Of a stretch of 64,000 nt of DNA, positions 55,500 through 63,780 are shown one piece after another; position 1 is the stretch's first letter; each line of letters starts with the position of its first letter. The DNA comes from Aminobacter sp. HY435 (GTDB taxonomy: Bacteria > Pseudomonadota > Alphaproteobacteria > Rhizobiales > Rhizobiaceae). The DNA lies in the NCBI RefSeq assembly GCF_027568395.1, contig NZ_JANKZL010000013.1, positions 124,001-188,000 of the forward strand, written 5' to 3'. The notes under the pieces are model-generated. The model saw only the letters and a list, made by a program, of their open reading frames with translations. It was not told the origin of the DNA and searched no databases. The translations under genes and the position numbers were made by a program.

Positions 55500-56420
55500 T
55501 CACGACTGCGCTGCAAACAGGCCGCTCGGCCTGAAGGCGAGGATGAGCGCCATGACGATATAGATCAGCATCGAGGCAAGCGCTGCGCCGATCGGGCCGG
55601 CCTGGGCGGCGGGGATCATCAGGGCCAGCGCCTTGGGCAGCAGGAAGCGGCCCATCGTGTCGACGACGCCGACGAGGATGGCGCCCAACAGCGCGCCCTT
55701 GATCGAGCCGATGCCGCCGATGACGATGACGACGAAGGCGAGGATCAGCGCCGGTTCGCCCATGCCGACCTGCACCGACTGCAGGGCGCCGACCATGGCA
55801 CCGGCGAGGCCGGCAAGTGCTGCGCCGAGCGCGAATACGACGGTGTAGAGCGTGCGGATGTCGACGCCGAGGGCTGCGATCATCTCGCGGTCCGACTCGC
55901 CGGCGCGGATGCGCATGCCAAGTCGTGTGCGCGAGATCAAAAGGTAGAGGCCGACCGCAACCACGATGCCGACGCCGATGATGGCGAGGCGGTAAAGCTG
56001 GTACTGGCCGCCGCCCGGCAGCGGCACTGCGCCTTGCAGCAGCGGCGGAATGTCGAGATAGAGCGGGAACGAGCCGAACAGCCAGCGGGTGCCTTCCGAA
56101 AAGATCAGGATCAGCGCGAAGGTCGCCAGCACCTGGTCGAGATGGTCGCGGTCATAGAGCCTGCGGATGACCGTCACTTCGACGATGGCGCCTGCCGCCG
56201 CCGCCGCAACGAGGCTTGCGACGAGGCCGATCCAGAACGAACCGGTTGCGGCGGCGACCGCCGCGCAGGCGAAGGCGCCGACCATGTAGAGCGATCCGTG
56301 TGCCAGGTTGATCAGCCCCATGACGCCGAAGATCAGCGTCAGGCCGGCGGCCATGAGGAACAGCATCACCCCGAGCTGCAGCCCGTTGAGAAGTTGCTCG
56401 ATGAGCAGTGCTATGGACAA
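55500..56420 (-). CDS. Liv-type ABC transporter permease (LivH family), TTG start
   Basis: This protein of about 306 aa has eight or nine membrane segments and the LivH hallmarks FGVMGLINLAHGSLYMVGAFA and RTRLGMRIRAGESDREMIAALGVD. The nearest ATG in frame (56495) would add 25 residues encoded by a GC-rich hairpin repeat, so I prefer TTG 56418-56420, which gives a normal LivH N-terminus (MSIALLIEQLLNGLQLGVMLF). The true start needs N-terminal evidence. It is coupled closely to the LivM-type gene. Confidence 0.85.
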   Translation of the reverse strand: MSIALLIEQLLNGLQLGVMLFLMAAGLTLIFGVMGLINLAHGSLYMVGAFACAAVAAATGSFWIGLVASLVAAAAAGAIVEVTVIRRLYDRDHLDQVLATFALILIFSEGTRWLFGSFPLYLDIPPLLQGAVPLPGGGQYQLYRLAIIGVGIVVAVGLYLLISRTRLGMRIRAGESDREMIAALGVDIRTLYTVVFALGAALAGLAGAMVGALQSVQVGMGEPALILAFVVIVIGGIGSIKGALLGAILVGVVDTMGRFLLPKALALMIPAAQAGPIGAALASMLIYIVMALILAFRPSGLFAAQS

Positions 56421-56466
56421 GGCTACGCTTTCGCTGGCTGGGATTGGGGATGCGACGAAGACGCCC

Positions 56467-56597
56467 CCCTCTCCCCGCTTACGGGGAGAGGGCAAGGGCG
56501 AGGGGCAGCGCTGAACTTGCAGGCAGCAGCGCCGCCCCTCATCCGGTCCTGAGTTTATCGAAGGGCCGGCACCTTCTCCCCGCAGGCGGGGAGAAGG
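56467..56597. repeat. REP-like pair of GC-rich hairpins
   Basis: Two similar stem-loops flank a 79-bp spacer. At 56467-56492 an 11-bp stem (CCCTCTCCCCG and complement) has a CTTA loop. At 56572-56597 a 12-bp stem (CCTTCTCCCCGC and complement) closes on AG. The spacer itself has partly complementary ends (GAGGGGCAGCGCT and AGCGCCGCCCCTC). This CTCCCCGC/GCGGGGAG type is a common intergenic repeat in rhizobia. It lies between the binding-protein and permease genes, so it may act on the operon message. Confidence 0.75.
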
Positions 56598-56605
56598 AAG
56601 CTAGC

Positions 56606-57742
56606 TCACATCTTGCACTGTTCGGCGTAGGCGTCGCCGTGCTTTTCGAAGGCGGTGTCGACGATCTTGTTGGTCAGCACGTCGCCTTCCTTCACCACTT
56701 CGCGCACATAGATGTTCTGCACCGGGTGGTTGTTGGTGTTGAAGGCGAAGTCGCCGCGCACCGACTTGAAGTCGGCGGCCTTCAGCGCCGCGCGGAAGGC
56801 GTCCTTGTCCTTGACGGAGGCCTTGCCGAGCGCCGACAGGATCAGGTTGGCCGTGTCCCAGCTCTGCGCTGCGTAGACCGAAGGCAGGCGCTTGTATTCG
56901 GCCTGGAACGCTTCGACGAACTCCTTGTTGGCCGCGTTGTCGAGGTCCTTGGACCAGCTGGCCGAGTTCTTGACGCCGAGTGCCGCGTCGCCGACGGCCG
57001 GCAGAACGTCCTGGTCGAAGGAGAAGCCCGGGCCCATGACCGGGATGTTCACGCCCGACTGGGCGTACTGCTTCATGAACGAGATGCCCATGCCGCCCGG
57101 CAGGAAGAAGAACACCGAGTCCGCGCCGGAATCGCGGATCTGGGCGATCTCGGCGGCGTAGTCGGTCTGGCCGATCTGGGTGTAGGTCTCGCCGGCCAGC
57201 TCGCCCTTGTAGTAGCGCTTGAAGCCGGTCAGCGAATCCTTGCCGGCCGGATAGTTGGGCGCGAGGATGAAGGTCTTCTTGTAGTCCTTGTTGGCGTACT
57301 GCCCCATCGCCTCGTGGAAGTTGTCGTTCTGGTAGGCGACGTTGAAATAGTTGGGGCTGCACTTGGCGCCGGCCAGCGCCGAGGGCCCGGCATTCGGCGA
57401 CAGGTAGATGATGTCCTGCGCCACGGCGTTCGGCACGACGGCCATGGCGAGGTTCGACCAGATGATGCCGGTGAGCAGGTCGACCTTGTCGCTCTGGATC
57501 ATCTTTTCGGCCAACTGCACGGCGATTTCGGGCTTCTGGGCATCGTCCTCGATGACCAGTTCGACGTCCTTGTTGCCGGACTTCTTCATCGCCAGCGCAA
57601 AGGCGTCGCGCATGTCGACGCCAAGGCCGGCGCCGCCGCCCGAAAGCGTGGTGATGACGCCGATCTTGACCGGCTCGGCATAGGCCAGGCCGGACGCCGC
57701 CATGGACAAGCCAAGAATTCCTGCCGCAATGATCTTCTTCAT
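56606..57742 (-). CDS. Liv-type ABC transporter substrate-binding protein
   Basis: This 378-aa periplasmic receptor has a signal peptide (MKKIIAAGILGLSMAASGLAYA, cleavage near residue 22) and a Leu/Ile/Val-binding-protein-like fold: EPVKIGVITTLSGGGAGLGVDMRDAF, VVPNAVAQDIIYLSPNAGPSALAG, NPFHEAMGQYA-like segments and GGMGISFMKQYAQSG. Receptors of this type also bind aromatic acids and amides. It begins 42 nt after the tryptophan dioxygenase gene on the same strand. Tryptophan, kynurenine or anthranilate is the likely ligand. Confidence 0.9.
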   Translation of the reverse strand: MKKIIAAGILGLSMAASGLAYAEPVKIGVITTLSGGGAGLGVDMRDAFALAMKKSGNKDVELVIEDDAQKPEIAVQLAEKMIQSDKVDLLTGIIWSNLAMAVVPNAVAQDIIYLSPNAGPSALAGAKCSPNYFNVAYQNDNFHEAMGQYANKDYKKTFILAPNYPAGKDSLTGFKRYYKGELAGETYTQIGQTDYAAEIAQIRDSGADSVFFFLPGGMGISFMKQYAQSGVNIPVMGPGFSFDQDVLPAVGDAALGVKNSASWSKDLDNAANKEFVEAFQAEYKRLPSVYAAQSWDTANLILSALGKASVKDKDAFRAALKAADFKSVRGDFAFNTNNHPVQNIYVREVVKEGDVLTNKIVDTAFEKHGDAYAEQCKM

Positions 57743-57784
57743 TAGGTACTCCTCCCGAGTGTTCCTGTTTGATGGATCGAAGTG

Positions 57785-58621
57785 TTAGAGCCGGGTGCGA
57801 ACTTTCCAGAGTTCAGGAAACAGTTCAACCTCCAGCATCTTCTTGAGATACGAAGCGCCCGACGTGCCGCCGGTGCCGCGTTTCATGCCGATGATACGTT
57901 CGACCGTGGTGACGTGATTGAAGCGCCAGCGGCGGAAGTAATCCTCGAAATCGACAAGCTTCTCGGCCAGTTCGTAAAACATCCAGTAGCGCTGCGGATC
58001 GCGGTAGATCGTCTGCCAGGCAACGAGCACCTCCTCGCTTTCACTGCGGGTTTCGCGCCAGTCGGTGCGCTTGGCGTCGGCTCCGATATCAAAGCCGTTG
58101 CGGCCAAGCAGCAGGATCGCCTCGTCGTAGAGCGAAGGCTGGGCCAGAACCGCCTCGAGCTTTTCGCTGAGTTCGGGCTGGTGGGCGTGCGGGCGCAGCA
58201 TGGCGAGGTTGCGATTTCCCGCCATGAACTCGATGGCCCGGTACTGCCAGGACTGGAACCCCGAGGACTGCCCGAGCGAATCGCGGAACTCGGTGTATTC
58301 GCTTGGCGTCATCGTCCTCAGCACGTCCCAGGCGCTGTTGAGCTGCTCGAAGATGCGCGACACGCGCGTCAGCATCTTGAACGACGGCTCGAGCCTGTCG
58401 GCGCGGATCGAACGGATGGCCGAGCCGATCTCGTGCAAGGCGAGCTTCATCCACAGTTCGGACGTCTGATGCTGGATGATGAACAGCATCTCGTCATGCG
58501 CTGATGACAGCGGCTCCTGCGCGTCCAGCACCTTCTCGAGATGCAGGTAGTCGCTGTAGGACATGCGGTCCTTGAACGACATCTGTGCACCTTCGGCCGA
58601 GGGATCGTATGGCTTGCTCAA
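57785..58621 (-). CDS. kynA: Tryptophan 2,3-dioxygenase
   Basis: This 278-aa haem enzyme opens the indole ring of tryptophan to N-formylkynurenine. The signature [38 protein letters not shown] is near the N-terminus, and the proximal haem histidine is H236 in [22 protein letters not shown]. Length is normal for bacterial enzymes. The start ATG overlaps the CoA ligase stop by 4 nt. It is the first step of the kynurenine pathway, with kynB divergent at 60664 and kynU at 29643. Confidence 0.97.
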   Translation of the reverse strand: MSKPYDPSAEGAQMSFKDRMSYSDYLHLEKVLDAQEPLSSAHDEMLFIIQHQTSELWMKLALHEIGSAIRSIRADRLEPSFKMLTRVSRIFEQLNSAWDVLRTMTPSEYTEFRDSLGQSSGFQSWQYRAIEFMAGNRNLAMLRPHAHQPELSEKLEAVLAQPSLYDEAILLLGRNGFDIGADAKRTDWRETRSESEEVLVAWQTIYRDPQRYWMFYELAEKLVDFEDYFRRWRFNHVTTVERIIGMKRGTGGTSGASYLKKMLEVELFPELWKVRTRL

Positions 58622-60243
58622 TTCATCTTCTCCGCGCGCAGCCGGAAGCGCTGGATCTTGCCGGTCTGGGTCTTTGGCAGGGCGTCGATGAACTTCACCG
58701 ATCGTGGGTACTTATACGGCGCGATCGTCGCTTTGACATGGTCTTGCAGGCGCTTGATGGTCGCAGCGTCGGCGGCAACGCCGGCAACCAGCACGACATA
58801 GGCCTCGACGATCTGGCCGCGCTCGCCGTCGTCGGCGCCTATGACGGCACATTCGGCGACATCGGGATGTGAAAACAGGGCGGTTTCAACCTCGGGGCCG
58901 GCGATATTGTAGCCGGCGCTGACGATCATGTCGTCGGAGCGGGCGGCAAAGTGGAAGAAGCCGTCCTCATCCTGGTAGAAGGCATCGCCGGTCAGGTTCC
59001 AGCCGTCGCGGACATATTCGCGCTGGCGCTCGTCTGCCATGTAGCGGCAGCCCGTCGGGCCGCGTACCGCCAGCTTGCCGACAGTGCCGCGCGGCACCTC
59101 GTTCATCTCGGCGTCGACGATGCGCGCCTCGTAGCCGCCCACCGGCTTGCCGGTGGAGGCGGGCTTCATGTCCTCGAAGCGGTTGGAGATGAAGATGTGC
59201 AGCATTTCGGTGGCGCCGATGCCGTCGAGGATCGGCTTGCCGGTCTTGGCCAGCCACTCCTCGAACACCGGGCCGGGCAGCGTCTCGCCGGCGGAGACCG
59301 CGACGCGCAGCGACGACAGGTCGGCACCGTCGTCCATCGCCTTCATCATGGCGCGGTAGGCGGTGGGCGCGGTGAACGAGATCGTCGCCTTGTAGGTCTC
59401 GATGATGTGGATCATGTTCGGCGGCGTCGCCTGTTCGAGCAGCGTCGCCGCCGCGCCAAAGCGCAGCGGGAAGATCGCCAGACCGCCGAGGCCGAAGGTG
59501 AAGGCGAGCGGCGGCGAGCCGACGAACACGTCGTCCGGCGTGATGTTGAGAATTTCCCGGGCGTAGGCGTCGGCGATGATCAGCAGGTCGCGGTGGAAAT
59601 GCATCGTCGCCTTCGGCACGCCCGTGGTGCCCGAGGTGAAGCCGAGCAGTGCTACGTCGTCGCGGCCGGTCTTCACCGCTTCGAAGATGACGGACTTGTC
59701 GAGAGCGATGCGGTCGAGCTCGGCGTCATGGTTGGCGGTGCCGTCGAAGCCGACGACCTTGGTGAGGAAGGCGCTGTCCTTGGCGCAGGCGATCATCTCA
59801 TCCATCAGGCGGGTGTCGCAAAGCGCCAGCGTGATTTCGGCCTTGTCGACGATCTTGGACAGTTCGCCGGCGCGCAGCATCGGCATGGTGTTGACGACTA
59901 CGGCACCTGCCTTGGTTGCGGCCAGCCAGCAAGCAACCATGGCCGGGTTGTTGGCCGAGCGGATCAGCACCCGGTTGCCCGGCTTGACGCCGTAGTTCTC
60001 GACCAGCGCATGGGCCAGCCGGTTGGTCCAGTCGGACAGTTCCTTGTAGGTGCGGCGGCGGCCATTGCCGATCAAGGCGGTGTGGTCGCCAAGGCCCTTT
60101 TCGACAAGACGATCGGTCAGCTCGACGCCGGCGTTGATGTATTCGGGGTAATCGAATCCATCGAGCAGGAACTGCGGCCACTGCTCGGCCGGCGGCAGGT
60201 TATCGCGCGTGAAGCTGTCGATATGCGCTGACGGTCCAAGCAT
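58618..60243 (-). CDS. 2-aminobenzoate (anthranilate)-CoA ligase, benzoate-CoA ligase family
   Basis: This 541-aa acyl-adenylate enzyme makes aryl-CoA with ATP and CoA. The P-loop-like motif is [15 protein letters not shown], motif II includes [14 protein letters not shown] and [14 protein letters not shown], and the C-terminal catalytic lysine is in [13 protein letters not shown]. The overall sequence is of the benzoate/2-aminobenzoate ligase subgroup. With kynA downstream and the 2-aminobenzoyl-CoA monooxygenase/reductase elsewhere in the window, anthranilate is the likely acid. It heads the operon, 217 bp downstream of a palindrome shared with the monooxygenase operon. Confidence 0.9.
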   Translation of the reverse strand: MLGPSAHIDSFTRDNLPPAEQWPQFLLDGFDYPEYINAGVELTDRLVEKGLGDHTALIGNGRRRTYKELSDWTNRLAHALVENYGVKPGNRVLIRSANNPAMVACWLAATKAGAVVVNTMPMLRAGELSKIVDKAEITLALCDTRLMDEMIACAKDSAFLTKVVGFDGTANHDAELDRIALDKSVIFEAVKTGRDDVALLGFTSGTTGVPKATMHFHRDLLIIADAYAREILNITPDDVFVGSPPLAFTFGLGGLAIFPLRFGAAATLLEQATPPNMIHIIETYKATISFTAPTAYRAMMKAMDDGADLSSLRVAVSAGETLPGPVFEEWLAKTGKPILDGIGATEMLHIFISNRFEDMKPASTGKPVGGYEARIVDAEMNEVPRGTVGKLAVRGPTGCRYMADERQREYVRDGWNLTGDAFYQDEDGFFHFAARSDDMIVSAGYNIAGPEVETALFSHPDVAECAVIGADDGERGQIVEAYVVLVAGVAADAATIKRLQDHVKATIAPYKYPRSVKFIDALPKTQTGKIQRFRLRAEKMN

Positions 60244-60423
60244 TCTTCGGCTGTCCCCTGCATGCCCATCGCCACGGCTGGCCCGCAGCGGATGCGCTCG
60301 TGTCCGTTACTGTCGGGGAGGCCCTGCGCCAAGGTCCGGAAGTCGGCCGACAGGAATGCGTCGGCGTTCCGGGTGCGATCGACGATGCGATCAGCCTTTG
60401 GGCACAGCGAGACCTCCCAATTT

Positions 60424-60436
60424 CTCATCTGATGAG
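60424..60436. promoter_or_regulatory. Perfect 13-bp palindrome near the ligase promoter
   Basis: CTCATC-T-GATGAG is a perfect palindrome nested in a looser TTCTCA...TGAGAA repeat (60422-60443). It lies 18 bp from the MarR-type palindrome in the divergent ligase/kynB gap and could be a second regulator site. Confidence 0.35.
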
Positions 60437-60460
60437 GTGAGAATTGCACCGGACAAAAAT

Positions 60461-60478
60461 TATTTCAAGCATAAAGTT
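60461..60478. promoter_or_regulatory. Second copy of the MarR-type palindrome
   Basis: TATTTCAAGCATAAAGTT matches the palindrome at 22581-22598 at 15 of 18 positions, including TTCAAGC and TAAAGTT. It lies upstream of the ligase/kynA/Liv operon. The rest of the gap to 60243 shows no obvious sigma-70 hexamers. Confidence 0.6.
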
Positions 60479-60523
60479 TTTAGGGTCGCCCCCATTGACG
60501 GCGAACGGTGTGCTGGCCATTGC

Positions 60524-60626
60524 TAGAGCGCCGTGCGTCCGAATGGACGCACAAAGGACGCTCTAACTTATTGACTTGGCACATCGTGCTTTCCGAAAAT
60601 CGGGTCCGATTTTCGGGCCGATGCGC
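60524..60626. repeat. Rhizobial-type intergenic mosaic repeat with two hairpins
   Basis: At 60524-60565 TAGAGCG...CGCTCTA arms enclose an inner GTGCGTCC/GGACGCAC stem. At 60593-60616 a perfect 11-bp stem (CCGAAAATCGG and complement) closes on GT, within looser ATCG/CGAT flanks reaching 60626. Similar compound hairpins recur in intergenic regions of Hyphomicrobiales genomes. It fills the leader of the arylformamidase gene. Confidence 0.6.
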
Positions 60627-60663
60627 TAGGCCACCTGAGACATGCCGCCAGAGGAGGGCGCCG

Positions 60664-61491
60664 GTGCTCGAACGTCATATTGCCGACTGGGACAACGCCT
60701 ATTCCAATGGTGCCAATATCGCCGGCGGCGACCGCTGGCCGGCTGCCTGGGTCGAGCCGGCACAGGCGTTTCGCGACAAGCTTTCGGCGGCCGGCAGGGC
60801 AAGGCTGGACGTTGTCTATGGCGGCAAGCCGCGCAACCGGCTCGACCTGTTCCTGCCGGAAGGCGCGCCCAAGGGGCTCGTCGTGTTTGTGCATGGCGGC
60901 TACTGGATGGCGCTCGACAAGAGCTTCTGGTCGCATCTCGCCAAAGGCTCGGTCGACAACGGCTATGCGGTTGCCATGCCGTCCTACACGCTTTGTCCTG
61001 AGGCCAGCATCGCGGACATCGTGAACGAGATCGGCGCGGCTGTTGCCGCGGCGGCAGGACTGGTCGATGGGCCGATCATGCTGACCGGCCATTCGGCAGG
61101 CGGCCAACTGGTCAGCCGTATGGTCTCGGCGACAACGCCGCTCCCGCCTGCCGTGCAGGCGCGAATCCGCAACGTCGTTTCGATCTCGGGACTTCACGAC
61201 CTTCGCCCGCTCTTGACTACGGGCATGAACAATACGTTGCACCTTGACGAGGCCGACGCGCTGTCGGAAAGCCCGGCGCTGCTCAGGCCGATGCCAAATG
61301 CGCGCATCACCTGCTGGGTCGGCGGTGGCGAGCGCGGCGAATTCCTGCGCCAGAATGCGCTTCTCGCGAACATCTGGACCGGTCTCGGTGCCGCCACCAG
61401 CGCGGTCGTCGAGCCCGACCGCCACCACTTCAATGTCATCGATGGGCTTGCCGAGGCGAACCACGCGCTGACGCGAACGTTGCTCGGGTAG
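60664..61491 (+). CDS. kynB: Arylformamidase (kynurenine formamidase), alpha/beta hydrolase type
   Basis: This 275-aa alpha/beta hydrolase hydrolyses N-formylkynurenine to kynurenine and formate. The oxyanion-hole motif HGGYW at 77-81 and the nucleophile elbow GHSAGG (S144) are those of eukaryotic-type arylformamidases; the histidine of DRHHFNVIDGL near the C-terminus completes the triad. GTG 60664 is preceded by GAGGAGG, and the longer frame upstream runs through a hairpin repeat. It is divergent from the ligase/kynA operon, completing tryptophan to anthranilate together with kynU. Confidence 0.85.
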   Translation: MLERHIADWDNAYSNGANIAGGDRWPAAWVEPAQAFRDKLSAAGRARLDVVYGGKPRNRLDLFLPEGAPKGLVVFVHGGYWMALDKSFWSHLAKGSVDNGYAVAMPSYTLCPEASIADIVNEIGAAVAAAAGLVDGPIMLTGHSAGGQLVSRMVSATTPLPPAVQARIRNVVSISGLHDLRPLLTTGMNNTLHLDEADALSESPALLRPMPNARITCWVGGGERGEFLRQNALLANIWTGLGAATSAVVEPDRHHFNVIDGLAEANHALTRTLLG

Positions 61492-61520
61492 CGCTTTCGC
61501 GCTGCGGAAGCCTCAGCCTG

Positions 61521-62846
61521 CTACACTCCGGTTGTCGGGCGATGTTTGGTGCCGTCGATGAAGCGTTCGTAGCGGAAGGGCTGCGGGTCGACGAGAGGCG
61601 CGGCGCCGGTGACGATGTCGGCGGTGAGTTTGCCGGCTGCCGGGCCGATGCCGAAGCCGTGGCCCGAAAAGCCGGTGGCGATCACCAACCCGGGCAGCGC
61701 CTTTACCGGCGAGATGACAGGCACCGCATCGGGCGTGGCGTCGATGAAGCCGGCCCAGCGCTGCAGCGTGGGCACGCCTTTCATCACCGGGAAGACCTTC
61801 TCCATGTTGGCGCGGGCCGAGTCCAGCGCACCGGCCGCCGGTGCGGGGTCGAGCGTGCGATGCCGCTCGTAGGTGCTGCCCGCGCCTTCCAGCTTCGGCC
61901 AAACGCCGAACGGACCGCCGGCAAAATCGCCGAAGCGCAGGCCGACCGAGCGCCATTCGCGCGACAGGATCGGCAGGAAGTCGGCAAAATAGCGGAAGCT
62001 GTCCGGGATCAGGTGGTGGTAGCTGACCGTTCCGTTCGCGATGGTGTAGCCGCCGTCGAGACGCTTGCGATAGGCAAACCCGTCGGTCCAGGCCGCCCCG
62101 TCGGGGCCGCCTTTGACCGGCCCCGTGCGCATCACCGACGAACGTACGGCAAGCTGCGGCAGCCTGACGCCGAGTTGCCGGCACAGCGTGCTCGACCAGG
62201 CGCCGCCGGCGACAACGACGGTGCTGGTGCGGATCACGCCGTTTTCGGTAACGACGCCTGACACCCGGCCGCCCCCCGTCTCGATCTCGCGCACAGCGCA
62301 GCGCAACAGGATGCCGGCGCCGGCGCGCTGGGCGGCGCGCGCGATCGCCGGCGCCGCCTTCTGCGGCTCGGCACGTCCGTCGCTCGGCGTGTGCAGCGCC
62401 GCCCGGAACGTCTTTTGTGCGCCCGGCATAAGGTCGGCCAGGGTCTTGCCTTCGATCATCCGGGTATCGAGCGCGTGGTCGCCGGCGCTTTTCAGCCAGT
62501 CGGCATGATGCTCTACGTCGCTTTCGTCCTGGCAGAGATAAAGAATTCCGGTGCGGCGGAAGCCGACGTCCTCGCCGACCAGTTGGTCGATGTCGCCCCA
62601 GATCTTGAGCGCCTCGACGATCAGCGGCAATTCGCGCGGATCGCGGCCCATGCGCCGGCACCAGCCCCAGTTGCGGCTCGACTGCTCGCCGGCCACATGG
62701 CCTTTTTCGCAGACGACGACCGATATGCCTTGCCGGGCAAGGTACAATGCCGTGCTGACACCGATGATGCCGCCACCGACGATGACGACGTCGGCTGATT
62801 TCGGCTGGACGTCACCAGCAGGAACCGGATCGACCGGAGGTCCCAT
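61521..62846 (-). CDS. FAD-dependent oxidoreductase of the D-amino-acid-oxidase family
   Basis: This 441-aa flavoprotein has a DAO-type FAD domain (VVIVGGGIIGVSTALYLARQGISVVVCEKG, residues about 20-50) and later GFSGHGFGIGPAAGKLTADIV, the C-terminal FAD-contact region. The SSRNWGWCRRMGRDPRELPL stretch is of the type seen in amine/opine oxidases of rhizobia. It would oxidise an amino acid or secondary amine to the imine. It is convergent with kynB and has no obvious partner gene; any link to tryptophan breakdown is unproven. ATG 62844-62846 follows GGGAGA. Confidence 0.87.
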   Translation of the reverse strand: MGPPVDPVPAGDVQPKSADVVIVGGGIIGVSTALYLARQGISVVVCEKGHVAGEQSSRNWGWCRRMGRDPRELPLIVEALKIWGDIDQLVGEDVGFRRTGILYLCQDESDVEHHADWLKSAGDHALDTRMIEGKTLADLMPGAQKTFRAALHTPSDGRAEPQKAAPAIARAAQRAGAGILLRCAVREIETGGGRVSGVVTENGVIRTSTVVVAGGAWSSTLCRQLGVRLPQLAVRSSVMRTGPVKGGPDGAAWTDGFAYRKRLDGGYTIANGTVSYHHLIPDSFRYFADFLPILSREWRSVGLRFGDFAGGPFGVWPKLEGAGSTYERHRTLDPAPAAGALDSARANMEKVFPVMKGVPTLQRWAGFIDATPDAVPVISPVKALPGLVIATGFSGHGFGIGPAAGKLTADIVTGAAPLVDPQPFRYERFIDGTKHRPTTGV

Positions 62847-62996
62847 TGTCTTCTCCCATCGTTGCGACGGGAGGCGCCCCCGCGTCCTGATACAACAGGG
62901 GTACTGGATACACAGGCGCCGCCATCTTTCAACGGGCTGATGTCGGCAACCGATCGCGCGGGACTACTGGGCCCTGAAAAAGAGCCGCAGTGCGGC

Positions 62997-63446
62997 CTAT
63001 GCCGCCGGCTTTTGCTCGCCCTCCTGCTGATCGAGCTTGGCCTTGGCGTGCCAGTCGAAATCGATCGAGCCTTCCTCGGCCTTGTGGAAGAACTGCGAGC
63101 AGACCAGCCAGCCCTTGAGCGGACGCAGCAGCGCCATGCAGCTCAACACCGTCAGCGGCAGCGTGATGAAGATATGCACCCACAGCGGCAATCCGAACGC
63201 GGCCTGGAACCAGGCGCCGAAGGCGAGCGCCGGCACGGCGGCGATGGTCATGGCGAAGAAGGCCGGACCGTCGGCGGGGTCGGCGAAGGAATAGTCGAGG
63301 CCGCAGACTTCGCAGCGCGGCGCGAGCTTCAGAAAGCCGGAAAACAGATGCCCCATCTGGCAGCGCGGGCAAAGGCCCAGGGCGCCTGTCTTCATCGGGT
63401 TGTCGGTGGGCGTGAAACCTTCCGCCCGGTATCTGCCGTCAGACAT
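62997..63446 (-). CDS. DUF983 family membrane protein
   Basis: This 149-aa protein has an N-terminal zinc-ribbon-like part (CPRCQMGHLFSGFLKLAPRCEVCGLDY; four cysteines) and two hydrophobic segments (FFAMTIAAVPALAFGAWFQ and WVHIFITLPLTVLSCMALL). DUF983 proteins are common in alphaproteobacteria, often near respiratory-oxidase genes, with unproven function. ATG 63444-63446 (MSDGRYRAEG) fits the family; a longer frame exists. It is divergent from the cytochrome bd gene. Confidence 0.85.
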   Translation of the reverse strand: MSDGRYRAEGFTPTDNPMKTGALGLCPRCQMGHLFSGFLKLAPRCEVCGLDYSFADPADGPAFFAMTIAAVPALAFGAWFQAAFGLPLWVHIFITLPLTVLSCMALLRPLKGWLVCSQFFHKAEEGSIDFDWHAKAKLDQQEGEQKPAA

Positions 63447-63570
63447 GACTTTTCGCCTCCGTCGTCCGCATCCGCGCCGGCAGCGCGCCGTGGCGCTGCG
63501 TCGTATGTCGTACATAGGCGGGGCGGATGTTGCCTGCAATATCGATGCTGCATATATTTCGCATACTCTA

Positions 63571-63604
63571 CATACAATCCGGCAAGGAATGTTCAGATTG
63601 TATG
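63571..63604. promoter_or_regulatory. 9-bp inverted repeat upstream of the cytochrome bd gene
   Basis: CATACAATC and GATTGTATG arms, perfect over 9 bp, are separated by 16 bp. The site lies in the 334-bp gap between the DUF983 and cydA genes, 177 bp before the cydA ATG. It looks like an operator for a dimeric regulator of one or both genes. The rest of the gap shows no gene or other clear signal. Confidence 0.5.
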
Positions 63605-63780
63605 CACATCAAGCCAGGGGTCGGCCGGCTGGGGCAATATGTCCGCATCGACATTCAGCCATTTCGGAAACAGGATGCGGCGTCTTCGGGAGGTTGACTA
63701 TTGTCCGTCGTGGGCCAAGTTGCTTTCGACATCTTCAGTTGCCGTGGAGTTCACGGCTGGACTTGCAAGAAAGGTCCTCG

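Noticed and set aside
60508-60663. Upstream extension of the arylformamidase
   Set aside because: It would translate a hairpin repeat; GTG 60664 has a strong GAGGAGG site and a family-like N-terminus.
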